Shown here: one piece after another, positions 41,603 through 50,113 of the stretch
Numbering within the stretch: the first letter of the stretch is position 1
Layout of the letters: each line of letters starts with the position of its first letter
Origin: Halostella salina
Lineage (GTDB): Archaea; Halobacteriota; Halobacteria; Halobacteriales; Natronoarchaeaceae
Length of the DNA: 64,000 bases
Direction: 5' to 3'
NCBI RefSeq assembly: GCF_003675855.1
Contig: NZ_RCIH01000007.1
Coordinates: 186,001-250,000 of the forward strand
The notes under the pieces: generated by a model
What the model saw: only the letters and a program-made list of their open reading frames with translations
Told to the model about the DNA's origin: nothing
Database searches by the model: none
Position numbers and translations under genes: made by a program

Positions 41603-43824
41603 GCGACACGGAGATCCGCGAACTCGACGAGTCGACGGTCCAGCGGATCGCCGCCGGCGAGGTGGTCGAGCGCCCCGCCAGCGCGGTGAAGGAACTGGTC
41701 GAGAACAGCCTCGACGCGGACGCCTCCCGGGTCGACGTCGAGGTTGAGCGCGGCGGGATCGACGGCATCGTCGTCAGCGACGACGGCGTCGGGATGAGCG
41801 AGGCCGACGTACGGGCGGCGGTCCGGGAACACACGACCAGCAAGATCGACGGGCTGGACGATCTGGAGTCGGGCCTGACGACGCTCGGCTTCCGCGGCGA
41901 GGCGCTCCACACCATCGGCGCGGTCTCACGGCTGACGATCACCACGAAGGCCCGCGACGGTGACGGCGCGGCGACCGAACTGCGCTACGAGGGCGGCGAG
42001 GTGGTCGACGTCTCGCCCGCCGGCCGGCCGCCCGGAACGACCGTCGAAGTCGACGACCTGTTCTACAACACGCCCGCCCGGCGGAAGTACCTCAAGACCG
42101 AGGCGACGGAGTTCGCCCACGTCAACCGCGTCGTCACGCGGTACGCGCTGGCGAACCCGGACGTGGCCGTGTCGCTGACCCACGACGGCCGCGAGACGTT
42201 CTCGACGACCGGGCAGGGCGACCTCCGCTCGGCCGTCCTCTCGGTGTACGGCCGCGAGGTCGCCGAGGCGATGATCGAGGTGCCGGGCGACGACCTCCCA
42301 ACCGGCCCCCTGTCGGGCGTCTCCGGCTACGTCAGCCACCCCGAGACGAACCGCTCGGGCCGGGAGTACGTCTCCACGTTCATCAACGGCCGCTACGTGA
42401 CCGCCGACGCCGTCCGCGAGGCCGTACTGGAGGCGTACGGCGGCCAGCTGGCGGCGGACCGCTACCCCTTCGTCGTGCTGTTCCTCGACGTGCCGCCCGA
42501 GTCGGTCGACGTGAACGTTCACCCCCGAAAGATGGAGGCGCGCTTCGACGACGAGGCCGGCCTGCGCCGGCAGGTCGAGACCGCCGTCGAGGACGCGCTG
42601 CTGGACCACGGACTCGTGCGCTCCGGCGCGCCACGCGGCCGCTCCGCGCCGGACGAGGCGACGGTGCGGTCCGAGGACAGCACGGTTGACGGCGACACGG
42701 CGGCCGACGACAACGGCGATACCGCCAGCCGATCCGGGTCTGCCTCGGAGCAGTCGGCCGGCGACGCTGGCGAGGGCGCGGCCACCACGTCCACGCCGGC
42801 GACGGCCGCCAACACGGCCACCTCCCCCGAGACGGCCACGAACGAAGACACACCCACTACCCCCGAAACGGCAACGCCCGCCAGCCCCGGATCGGGCGAA
42901 GGCGCGACCGAGACCGCCGACGGCGGAGACGTGGGAGCCGACCCGGCCGGGAGCACGGACGATCCGGCGGATCCGGGCGTCGCGGGCGAGTCGACCGCCG
43001 GAACCGACCCGTCGCCGGCCCACGGTGCGGCGGAACCGAGCGATCCAGACGGCACCGCCGACGACACGAGCGCCGACCCGTCCGACGCCGCCGAAGAGAC
43101 GGACAGCGCGGCGTTCGAGCCCGACGCTGCCGACAAGTTCGACGGCCCGACCGAACAGCAGACCCTGACGGGCGGCACGGTCGACCGGACCCGCGAGTAC
43201 GACAGCCTGCCGTCGATGCGCGTGCTCGGGCAGTTCCGGGACACGTACGTCGTCGCCGAGACGGACGCGGGGCTGGCGCTGGTCGACCAGCACGCGGCCG
43301 ACGAGCGGGTGAACTACGAGCGCCTCCGCGAGGCGTTCGCCGGCGACACGACCGCCCAGTCGCTGGCCGAGCCGGTCGAAGTCGAACTGACCGCGGGGGA
43401 GGCGGCGCTGTTCGATGACTACGCCGACGCGCTCGCGAGCCTCGGCTTCTACGCGGAGCGGACGGACGACCGGAGCGTCGAGGTGACCACGGTTCCGGCG
43501 GTGTTCGACGAGACGCTGGACCCCGAGCGCCTGCGCGACGTGCTCGCGTCGTTCGTCGAGACGGCCGAGGACGCGTCGGGTCGCGAGACGGTGGAGTCGC
43601 TGGCCGACGAGTTCATCGCCGACCTGGCCTGCTACCCCTCGGTGACGGGCAACACGTCGCTCACGGAGGGCGCGGTGACGGACCTGCTGGCGGCGCTCGA
43701 CGACTGCGAGAACCCCTACGCCTGCCCGCACGGCCGGCCCGTCGTGATCGAACTCGACGCGGAGGAACTCGGCGACCGGTTCGAGCGGGACTATCCGGGC
43801 CACGGCGGGCGGCGAGCGGACTGA
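41599..43824 (+). CDS. mutL: DNA mismatch repair protein MutL with endonuclease motif
   Basis: A 741-residue MutL starting at GTG 41599. The N-terminal GHKL ATPase motifs are KELVENSLDADAS (near 30), DDGVGMSE and GFRGEAL (near 97). A very long low-complexity linker (about residues 355-520, Asp/Thr/Ala/Glu/Gly-rich) separates it from the C-terminal domain, which holds the nicking-endonuclease motif DQHAADERVNYE from residue 563, matching DQHA(x)2E(x)4E, and CPHGRP at 709-714. So it should nick DNA itself, without MutH. mutS copies lie 8 and 16 kb away. Confidence 0.96.
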   Translation: MSDTEIRELDESTVQRIAAGEVVERPASAVKELVENSLDADASRVDVEVERGGIDGIVVSDDGVGMSEADVRAAVREHTTSKIDGLDDLESGLTTLGFRGEALHTIGAVSRLTITTKARDGDGAATELRYEGGEVVDVSPAGRPPGTTVEVDDLFYNTPARRKYLKTEATEFAHVNRVVTRYALANPDVAVSLTHDGRETFSTTGQGDLRSAVLSVYGREVAEAMIEVPGDDLPTGPLSGVSGYVSHPETNRSGREYVSTFINGRYVTADAVREAVLEAYGGQLAADRYPFVVLFLDVPPESVDVNVHPRKMEARFDDEAGLRRQVETAVEDALLDHGLVRSGAPRGRSAPDEATVRSEDSTVDGDTAADDNGDTASRSGSASEQSAGDAGEGAATTSTPATAANTATSPETATNEDTPTTPETATPASPGSGEGATETADGGDVGADPAGSTDDPADPGVAGESTAGTDPSPAHGAAEPSDPDGTADDTSADPSDAAEETDSAAFEPDAADKFDGPTEQQTLTGGTVDRTREYDSLPSMRVLGQFRDTYVVAETDAGLALVDQHAADERVNYERLREAFAGDTTAQSLAEPVEVELTAGEAALFDDYADALASLGFYAERTDDRSVEVTTVPAVFDETLDPERLRDVLASFVETAEDASGRETVESLADEFIADLACYPSVTGNTSLTEGAVTDLLAALDDCENPYACPHGRPVVIELDAEELGDRFERDYPGHGGRRAD

Positions 43825-43838
43825 TCGATCGGGGGAAC

Positions 43839-43845
43839 TTATACC
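43839..43845 (+). promoter_or_regulatory. TATA-like box before the kdgK leader frame
   Basis: TTATACC lies 23-29 bases before ATG 43868, the start of a 20-codon frame, and 82 bases before kdgK itself, so transcription probably starts at the small frame. A short hairpin CCCGC/GCGGG (43849-43864) lies between the box and the ATG. Confidence 0.4.
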
Positions 43846-43867
43846 GGACCCGCTCGTTTGCGGGCGT

Positions 43868-43930
43868 ATGAACCACCCGACTGAACGCCAGCGAGCCGAC
43901 ATCCACCGGACGCTCGGGGTGTGGCCATGA
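43868..43930 (+). CDS. 20-codon leader frame overlapping the kdgK start
   Basis: ATG 43868 opens 20 codons (MNHPTERQRADIHRTLGVWP) whose TGA at 43928-43930 overlaps the kdgK ATG (ATGA). The upstream TATA-like box is at the leaderless distance from this ATG. A leader peptide or translational coupling device is possible; I do not recognise the peptide. Confidence 0.4.
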   Translation: MNHPTERQRADIHRTLGVWP

Positions 43931-44880
43931 GCGACCTCGTCACCTTCGGCGAGACGATGCTCCGGCTCTCGCCGCCCGGCAACGAACGGCTGGAGACGAC
44001 GGACGAACTGGAGTTCCGCGCCGCCGGCGCGGAGAGCAACGTCGCCGTCGCGGCCGAGCGCCTCGGTGCGGTGTCGACGTGGATGTCGAAGCTCCCCGAC
44101 TCGCCGCTGGGCCGGCGCGTCGACAACGGCCTGCGCGGCTACGGCATCGACACGGAAGTCGTCTGGTCCGAGGACGGCCGGCAGGGGACGTACTACCTCG
44201 AACACGGCGGCCAGCCCCGCGGCACGAACGTCATCTACGACCGCGAGAACGCGGCGGTCACGACCGCCTCGGCCGAGGAGTTCGACCTGAGCGTCGTCCG
44301 GGACGCCCGGGCGTTCTACACGAGCGGGATCACGCCCGCGCTGTCGGACACCCTGCGCGACACGACGGCGAACCTCCTCCAGGTCGCCAAGAAAGCGGGG
44401 ACGACGACGGCGTTCGACCTGAACTACCGGTCGAAGCTCTGGTCGACCGAGGCGGCCCGACAGACGGTGACCAAGCTGTTCCAGCTGGTCGACGTGCTCG
44501 TGATCCCGCTTCGGGACGCCGAGCGCGTGCTCGATTACGAGGGCAGCGCCTCCGAACTGGCCCACCACCTCGCCTCGAAGTACGAGTTCCAGACCGTGCT
44601 CGTCACACAGGGCGAGCACGGCTCCGTCGCCTGGCACGACAACGTGGTCCACGACCAGAACGCGTACGAGGCCGACACCGTCGACGCCATCGGCACGGGC
44701 GACGCCTTCGTCGGCGGGTTCCTCGGCCGGCGGCTCTCCGGCGACGACGTACCGCAGGCGCTCAAGTACGCGGCCGCGACCGCGTCGCTCAAACGCACCA
44801 TCCCGGGCGACGTGGCCGCCGTGACGAAAACGGAAGTCGAGGCAGTCATCGGCGACGAACTCAACCAGATATCGCGGTAA
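43927..44880 (+). CDS. kdgK: 2-keto-3-deoxygluconate kinase, PfkB family
   Basis: A 317-residue PfkB-family sugar kinase. The N-terminal VTFGETMLRLSPPG and the phosphate-binding DAIGTGDAFVGGFLG near residues 254-268 (Asp as base) are the family motifs; the FDLNYRSKLW segment is typical of KDG kinases. It would phosphorylate KDG in the semi-phosphorylative Entner-Doudoroff route that haloarchaea use for glucose. ATG 43927 overlaps the preceding small frame. Confidence 0.87.
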   Translation: MSDLVTFGETMLRLSPPGNERLETTDELEFRAAGAESNVAVAAERLGAVSTWMSKLPDSPLGRRVDNGLRGYGIDTEVVWSEDGRQGTYYLEHGGQPRGTNVIYDRENAAVTTASAEEFDLSVVRDARAFYTSGITPALSDTLRDTTANLLQVAKKAGTTTAFDLNYRSKLWSTEAARQTVTKLFQLVDVLVIPLRDAERVLDYEGSASELAHHLASKYEFQTVLVTQGEHGSVAWHDNVVHDQNAYEADTVDAIGTGDAFVGGFLGRRLSGDDVPQALKYAAATASLKRTIPGDVAAVTKTEVEAVIGDELNQISR

Positions 44881-44970
44881 GCCGGGTCGCCTCCGTCGTT
44901 CTCTCCGGTCGTGTCCGTCCGGCGCACGGCCCCCCGAACCGATAAGCCGCCGGGCGACGGACCGGTTCGT

Positions 44971-46371
44971 ATGCCACACGTCGCCATTATCGGAGCCTAC
45001 GGCAGCGCTGGCGTCGCCGTCGCCGGGGAACTCGCCGACGACCCCGACGTCGAACTGACGCTGATCGACGACGGCGACCCCGGCGGCGGGCTCTGCATTC
45101 TCCGGGGCTGTATGCCGTCCAAGGAAGTCATCTCGGCGGGCGCACACCGCTTTCAGGCCCGCCACGACCACCGGCTGGTCGGCGACCTCCCCGACGTCGA
45201 CCTGGAGCGCGTCGTCGAGACGAAAAACGACCACGTGCTCGGCTTCGCCGAACACCGTCGGGCGGCGGTCCACGACCTGGCCGAGCGCGACGACGTGACC
45301 TTCCTCCGTGAGACGGCGCGGTTCGTCGACGACCACACGATCGCCGTCGGCAACCACACCGTCGAGGCTGACTACGTCGTGATCGCGACGGGGTCGACCG
45401 TCAACGTCCCCGACATCGAGGGGATCGACGAGGTGGACTACATGACCAGCGCGGACGTGCTCGACGCGACGAGCCTGCCCGACAGCGGCGTCGTCATGGG
45501 CTTTGGCTACGTCGGCCTCGAACTCGTCCCGTACCTCGCGGAGGCCGGGACGGAGCTGACCGTGATCGAACACGACGAGCGCCCCATCGACGAGGCCGAC
45601 CCCGAGTACGGCGACGAACTGCTCGACATCTACGAGGAGAACTGGGACGTCGAGATACTCACCGAGACGTACGAGGATCGGCTCCAACCGACCGACGACG
45701 GCGGCGTCCGCCTGCACGTCGACCGCGACGGCGAGCGAGAGGCCGTCGAGGCCGACGAGCTCTTCCTGTTCACCGGCCGGCGACCCAACCTCGACGGGCT
45801 GGGGCTGGAGAACACGGCGCTGGACCCGGAGTCCGGCTGGGTGGCCGACACGATGCAGGCGCGCGACGACGAGCGCACGTTCGTCGTCGGCGACGTGAAC
45901 GGCCACGAGCCGATCCTCCACGTCGCCAAGGAGCAGGGGTTTCAGGCCGCGGAGAACCTCCTCGCTCACGCCCGCGGCGAGGAGCTAACCCCCTACGAGA
46001 ACGTCCACCACCACGTCATCTTCTCCGGGCTTGGGGTGTACCCGTACGTCCGCGTCGGCCACTCCGCCGGGGCCGCCGAGCGCCGGGGTATCGACCACGT
46101 CGCCGTCACGCGGGCGGCCAGCGACGACGGCGTGTTCAAGAGCAAGGACGTGCCCGAGGGCCGGGCGACGCTCGTCGTCGACCCCGACGACGGGACCGTC
46201 CTCGGCTATCAGGGGCTCCACTACCACGCCGACGTCATGGCGAAGACGATGCAACTCGCCGTCGAGATGGAACTGGACGTGCGCGAGATCCCCGACCGCG
46301 CCTACCACCCCACGACGCCGGAGATCATCGACGGGCTGGTGCGCGACGCCGCCGAACAGGTCGGGGAGTAG
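44971..46371 (+). CDS. Pyridine nucleotide-disulphide oxidoreductase (dihydrolipoyl-dehydrogenase-like)
   Basis: A 466-residue flavoprotein. FAD-binding GAYGSAG at residues 8-14 is a variant of GxGxxG; the redox-active pair is Cys42 and Cys47 in GGGLCILRGCMPSK; VGDVNG is the second FAD motif (near 308); and a His-Pro pair (RAYHPTTPE, near 450) supplies the base. It is not in an E1-E2 operon, so it may be a mercuric- or dihydrolipoyl-dehydrogenase-like enzyme of unknown partner. CGATAAGCC lies 26 bases upstream as a possible TATA. Confidence 0.85.
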   Translation: MPHVAIIGAYGSAGVAVAGELADDPDVELTLIDDGDPGGGLCILRGCMPSKEVISAGAHRFQARHDHRLVGDLPDVDLERVVETKNDHVLGFAEHRRAAVHDLAERDDVTFLRETARFVDDHTIAVGNHTVEADYVVIATGSTVNVPDIEGIDEVDYMTSADVLDATSLPDSGVVMGFGYVGLELVPYLAEAGTELTVIEHDERPIDEADPEYGDELLDIYEENWDVEILTETYEDRLQPTDDGGVRLHVDRDGEREAVEADELFLFTGRRPNLDGLGLENTALDPESGWVADTMQARDDERTFVVGDVNGHEPILHVAKEQGFQAAENLLAHARGEELTPYENVHHHVIFSGLGVYPYVRVGHSAGAAERRGIDHVAVTRAASDDGVFKSKDVPEGRATLVVDPDDGTVLGYQGLHYHADVMAKTMQLAVEMELDVREIPDRAYHPTTPEIIDGLVRDAAEQVGE

Positions 46372-46395
46372 TCCGGACCGCCTCGGCTGTCGCCG

Positions 46396-46806
46396 TCAGC
46401 GCGACTCCGAACCGGACTCCTCGCGCTCGACCTCGATACGCTGCGGTTCGCGCTCGCTCCGTCCGTCGTCCTCGCCGCCGAGGAACCGCGAGCGGAGGTC
46501 CTCGGTGATCGACTGGACCTGGTCCTTGAGCGTCTGGACCTCCTTCTCGAACTCCTCGACGGACCGCTCGACGTAGTACACCCGGTGGGACGGAATCCGC
46601 CGGACCGTGTCGCGGTCCGACCGGGACGGGCCGGCGTCGTCGTCGGCCGCCTCGTCGTCCTCGTCGACCTTGACGATCCAGTGGTCCTGGAAGTAGGCGA
46701 CGTGGTCGTTGTCGACCGTCCGTTCGACGGTGTCGCCGTCCGGCCCCTCGTACACGATGGTCGCCTCCCCCACGTCGTCGACCGTGTCGGTTTCTTCCTC
46801 TATCAT
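46396..46806 (-). CDS. Acidic coiled-coil protein
   Basis: A 136-residue protein. The N-terminal part (residues about 10-55) is beta-like (ATIVYEGPDGDTVERTVDNDHVAYFQDHWIVKV), and residues about 80-115 form a coiled coil (VEEFEKEVQTLKDQVQSITEDLRSR). The ends are very acidic. ATG 46806 is chosen because the upstream extension is not haloarchaeal in composition. Function unknown. Confidence 0.65.
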   Translation of the reverse strand: MIEEETDTVDDVGEATIVYEGPDGDTVERTVDNDHVAYFQDHWIVKVDEDDEAADDDAGPSRSDRDTVRRIPSHRVYYVERSVEEFEKEVQTLKDQVQSITEDLRSRFLGGEDDGRSEREPQRIEVEREESGSESR

Positions 46807-46873
46807 GGCTCCGAGTAGGGACTCGATACGGGAAGGTCTAGGCAACTGTGAGCTGAGCATCATGTCGCCGGCG

Positions 46874-47653
46874 TTAGTCGAGCAGGCGAACCGGGTCACC
46901 GACGGCGACCGACTCGCCCCACCCCGACTCGGGGACCCGGGTGTTGACCATCAGCTTGTAGAAGTGGTCGAACCGCTCCGCCGGTACCCACTCGGGCAGC
47001 GTGGCCTCGCGTTTCCGGAGGAACGTCGCCCGGAACCCGTCGGTCGGCTCGCCGGTGTCGGGGTCCCGCGTCGGGACGACACAGCGGTTGCAGGGACCGT
47101 CGCCGAGAAAGCGGACGCCCCCGACCTCGAACTCCCGGGAGCCGTCGGCGGCGTACAGCCGGTCCTCCCAGAACGCCGGGACGCCCCCGACTTCGATCGA
47201 GGCACGGAACCGACGGCGGACGCCGTCGACGGTCACGTCCGGGAACCACGACGCGACTTCGCGGAGCGTGCCCGTGCTGATCACTGTCGGGCCGCGGGCG
47301 TCGGTGTCGTCGGGCATCCCGCGCTCGTCGCGGACCACCCGCACGTCCTCGCCGAAGTAGTCCGAGAGCCACGCCGCCAGCGGCCCGCGGTCGGAGAGGT
47401 CGAACTCGCGGCGTTCATCGTCCGTGCGGCGACCGATCCGCACCGTCCCCGTCCTGCGGTCGACGGTCGCGTCCAGACGGTGGACGGCGGCGGTCCGCTT
47501 CCCGTTGACGTACTCGCCGTCGGCGTCGACGACGGCGTACTCCCGGTCGCCGTCGAGCGCGCCGCCGGGAAGCAACTCGGCACGGTCGCGGTCGACGCCG
47601 TCGAGGGACTTGATCGGATAGGTTCGGATGCGTTCGACCGTCGGCTGTGACAC
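46874..47653 (-). CDS. MOSC domain protein
   Basis: A 259-residue protein. An N-terminal MOSC beta-barrel domain (VERIRTYPIKSLDGVDRDRAEL) is followed by the MOSC domain with its conserved Cys in GDGPCNRCVVPTRDP (near 200-214). The family handles sulphur transfer to molybdenum cofactor enzymes or N-hydroxylated compound reduction (mARC). GTG 47653 is preferred over ATG 47722. No molybdoenzyme is adjacent. Confidence 0.85.
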   Translation of the reverse strand: MSQPTVERIRTYPIKSLDGVDRDRAELLPGGALDGDREYAVVDADGEYVNGKRTAAVHRLDATVDRRTGTVRIGRRTDDERREFDLSDRGPLAAWLSDYFGEDVRVVRDERGMPDDTDARGPTVISTGTLREVASWFPDVTVDGVRRRFRASIEVGGVPAFWEDRLYAADGSREFEVGGVRFLGDGPCNRCVVPTRDPDTGEPTDGFRATFLRKREATLPEWVPAERFDHFYKLMVNTRVPESGWGESVAVGDPVRLLD

Positions 47654-47899
47654 GGACCAGTGTACGCGGACCGCCAACACAAGGCTGGCGGATCCGGGCG
47701 GTATCTGCCGTGTGAGGGCCATTGGTGGAGCCTTTTTATTACATACCTCGCGTTCGGCCCGGCGTCTCGGCCATCAGACTTATTTAGGAAATTTTATTTT
47801 TCCGTCTACCACACAATTTGCAGTAGTTTTATGAGTAATAAGATATACAGGTAGAAACGAACTCATGCGGCGGAACACCGCCGCGGGGGGCAGATCACT

Positions 47900-48142
47900 A
47901 TGGGAAAAGGCATCACCGGCTTCATCGGCATCGCAGGGTTGGTAATAACGCTTGTGGCCGCGGGGTACGTCGCCCGCGGGCCGTTGACCGGCGGGACGCT
48001 CCCGCCGAGGGTACATCTCATCGGTGCAGCGGCGTGGATCGTCGTCGGACTGGTCACGTTCCTCTGGGGCACGCGGAAGTTCACCGCCAGCACCGAGCGC
48101 CCCGAGCCCGAGCGCGGGCGCCTGCGGATGTACAAGCGCTGA
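47900..48142 (+). CDS. Small two-helix membrane protein
   Basis: An 80-residue protein with two membrane helices (about residues 8-26 and 38-57) and a basic C-terminal tail. The 246-base region upstream is unusually AT-rich (47,735-47,865) and must contain its promoter. Function unknown. Confidence 0.6.
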   Translation: MGKGITGFIGIAGLVITLVAAGYVARGPLTGGTLPPRVHLIGAAAWIVVGLVTFLWGTRKFTASTERPEPERGRLRMYKR

Positions 48143-48156
48143 ACTGACGGCTCCTC

Positions 48157-49965
48157 CTACCCGCCACCTGCCGACCGTTCCTCCCACGCCTCCGCGAGCG
48201 TCCGCTGGACCGTCTCGTGGCCGACTGCCTCCGCCAGCGTCTCGAAGCCGGCGCGCTCGGCGCGGTCCGACGAGTCCGCGACCAGCCGGGAGACGATGAA
48301 CTCCGGCGTGGAGCGCCCGACCGTGCCGAAGCGCGGCTGGTAGTCGACCTCCAGTTCGAGGTCGGGCGTCAGCCCCTCCGCGAAGATGCCGTCAGTCCGG
48401 GCCGCTTCCGGCAGCGGCTCCAGATCGTCCGCGAGGTGCGTGACGAACGTGCCGAGCGCCCCCTCGTCGACCGCCAGCCTGACCAGCCCGTGCAGCAGGT
48501 CGGCCGCGCTGCCCGGTTCGGTGATCGCCTCGAACTCGTCGACCAGCGTCAGCGTCCGGTCCGATTCGGTCAACGGCGGGACGATGGAGCGCAGCGTCGA
48601 CTCCAGCACGCCCGCGTTGAAGCTGGCGTGCCGCCGGTGGAACACGACCGCGTCGAACGTCGCCACCTCGGCGCGCTCGGCCGGCACCGGCAGGCCCATC
48701 GCGGCGAGCAGGACCACCTGACAGACGGTTTCGAGCAGCGTCGTCTTCCCGCCGCTGTTGGCCCCGGTCAGCACCGAGATCCGTTCGTCGCCGGGGACGC
48801 CGACCTCGGCGTCAGACGGCCCCCCGGCGCGCCGCGAGGCGGGCGTCACGTCGGCCGCCGTCACGCCGTGCTCGCCCAGCGCGTAGGTGACGGGCTGTAC
48901 GTCCTCGCCGTTCGCCGCGAGCGTCAGGTTCCGCGCGCCGACGACCGCGACGCCGTCGTCGACGAACGTCGGCCGCGTCAGGTCGTGCGCCGCCGCGAAG
49001 CGCGCCAGCGAGAGGTGGAAGGCGATGTCGTCGACCGCCTCGACCGCCACGTCCACGTCCTCGCGGGCCGCCGCCACCTCGCCGCGCAGGTCGCGGGCCA
49101 CCGCGTGCTCGCGCTCGTCGACCGCCGTCCGCAGGTCGTCCGTCAGCTCCCGGAGCGTGCGGGCGACGAAGTCGGTCGCGTCCGCCGCGTCGGCCGGCAT
49201 CGCGTCGCGCACGCGATCGACCGTCACCCCGGTCTCGTCCGTGACGTGGTCGAGGAACGACTGCCGGAACGCGTCGGTGCCGCGCACGCCGTCGTCCTGG
49301 ACAGTGTCGACGACGCCGACGGCGTCGGCCGACAGCGATTCGGCCGCGGCCAGCGCCGCCCGCAGGTCGTCGAGTTCCTCGTCGGCTCCCTCGCGGACCC
49401 GGCCGTCGTCAAGCGCCGCCAGCGCGTCGGCGGCGTCGGCGAGTGCCTCGGGGTCCACGTCGGCGATGGGCGAGAACGGCCCCTCCGTGACCCCCGCGTC
49501 GTGGAGCGCCAGCGCCGCCTCGACGGCGGGGCGCTCGCCGCCCCCGGTCTCGTCGTACGACTCGAACGCGTCGAGCACGGTGTCGCGGGTCGCCTCGTCG
49601 AGCGCGGTCCACGCGTCCCGCGCCGAGAGGACGGCGTCCAGCCGGTCGACGCGCGCCTCGTGGGACGCGGTCGGCGTGAGCACCTGGATCCGGTCGGCCG
49701 CGTCGCGGGTGACCGCGTGCGCCCGCGCCAGTTCGAGCAGTTCTTTGTACACCTCGCGGGCGTCGCTCGTCGCCAGGGTGTCCATCCCGGCCTCGCCGGT
49801 CGCGCGGCGCAGGATGCGCGTCGCCCGGCCGCGGCTCAGCCCCGCGGCCGTCAGCGTCCGAACGTCCCCCGATTCGATCGCCTCGACGGCGGCCTCGACG
49901 CCGAGCGCCTCGGTCAACAGCTCGCGGGTCTTCGGCCCGACGCCCCAGAACTCCTCCAGTCGCAT
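48157..49965 (-). CDS. MutS-family ATPase with N-terminal helix-hairpin-helix
   Basis: A 602-residue protein related to MutS but lacking the mismatch-reading domain. Residues about 5-18 (FWGVGPKTRELLTE) and 40-52 (AAGLSRGRATRIL) look like paired helix-hairpin-helix DNA-binding motifs. The middle is a helical clamp-like region, and the C-terminal ATPase carries Walker A TGANSGGKTTL near 397 and Walker B TLVDEFEAITEPG. The sequence of the P-loop (GANSGGKT) is the MutS2/MutS5 type; no Smr nuclease domain follows. Probably acts on branched or recombination DNA rather than mismatches. Confidence 0.85.
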   Translation of the reverse strand: MRLEEFWGVGPKTRELLTEALGVEAAVEAIESGDVRTLTAAGLSRGRATRILRRATGEAGMDTLATSDAREVYKELLELARAHAVTRDAADRIQVLTPTASHEARVDRLDAVLSARDAWTALDEATRDTVLDAFESYDETGGGERPAVEAALALHDAGVTEGPFSPIADVDPEALADAADALAALDDGRVREGADEELDDLRAALAAAESLSADAVGVVDTVQDDGVRGTDAFRQSFLDHVTDETGVTVDRVRDAMPADAADATDFVARTLRELTDDLRTAVDEREHAVARDLRGEVAAAREDVDVAVEAVDDIAFHLSLARFAAAHDLTRPTFVDDGVAVVGARNLTLAANGEDVQPVTYALGEHGVTAADVTPASRRAGGPSDAEVGVPGDERISVLTGANSGGKTTLLETVCQVVLLAAMGLPVPAERAEVATFDAVVFHRRHASFNAGVLESTLRSIVPPLTESDRTLTLVDEFEAITEPGSAADLLHGLVRLAVDEGALGTFVTHLADDLEPLPEAARTDGIFAEGLTPDLELEVDYQPRFGTVGRSTPEFIVSRLVADSSDRAERAGFETLAEAVGHETVQRTLAEAWEERSAGGG

Positions 49966-50113
49966 GGGAAGGTGTGTCGGGGCGGCGACCTTAACCGGTG
50001 CGGTCGCAGGTGCGGGCTGGACGGACGAGGTCGGTCCGGGACGGACCGTACGCCGCCGGACGGCGCTCCATCCCGGCGGTGGCTTTTTCGTGCCCCGTGT
50101 TGTCACGGGACGT

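Noticed and set aside
41926-45969. A 1347-codon minus-strand frame across mutL, kdgK and the flavin reductase
   Set aside because: Rich in Arg/Val/Gly, crosses three well-supported genes on the opposite strand and shows no domain; a high-GC shadow.
47831-47854. A seven-codon frame before the small membrane protein gene at 47,900
   Set aside because: Too short and neither overlapping nor adjacent to the downstream start, unlike the leader frames before mutL and kdgK.
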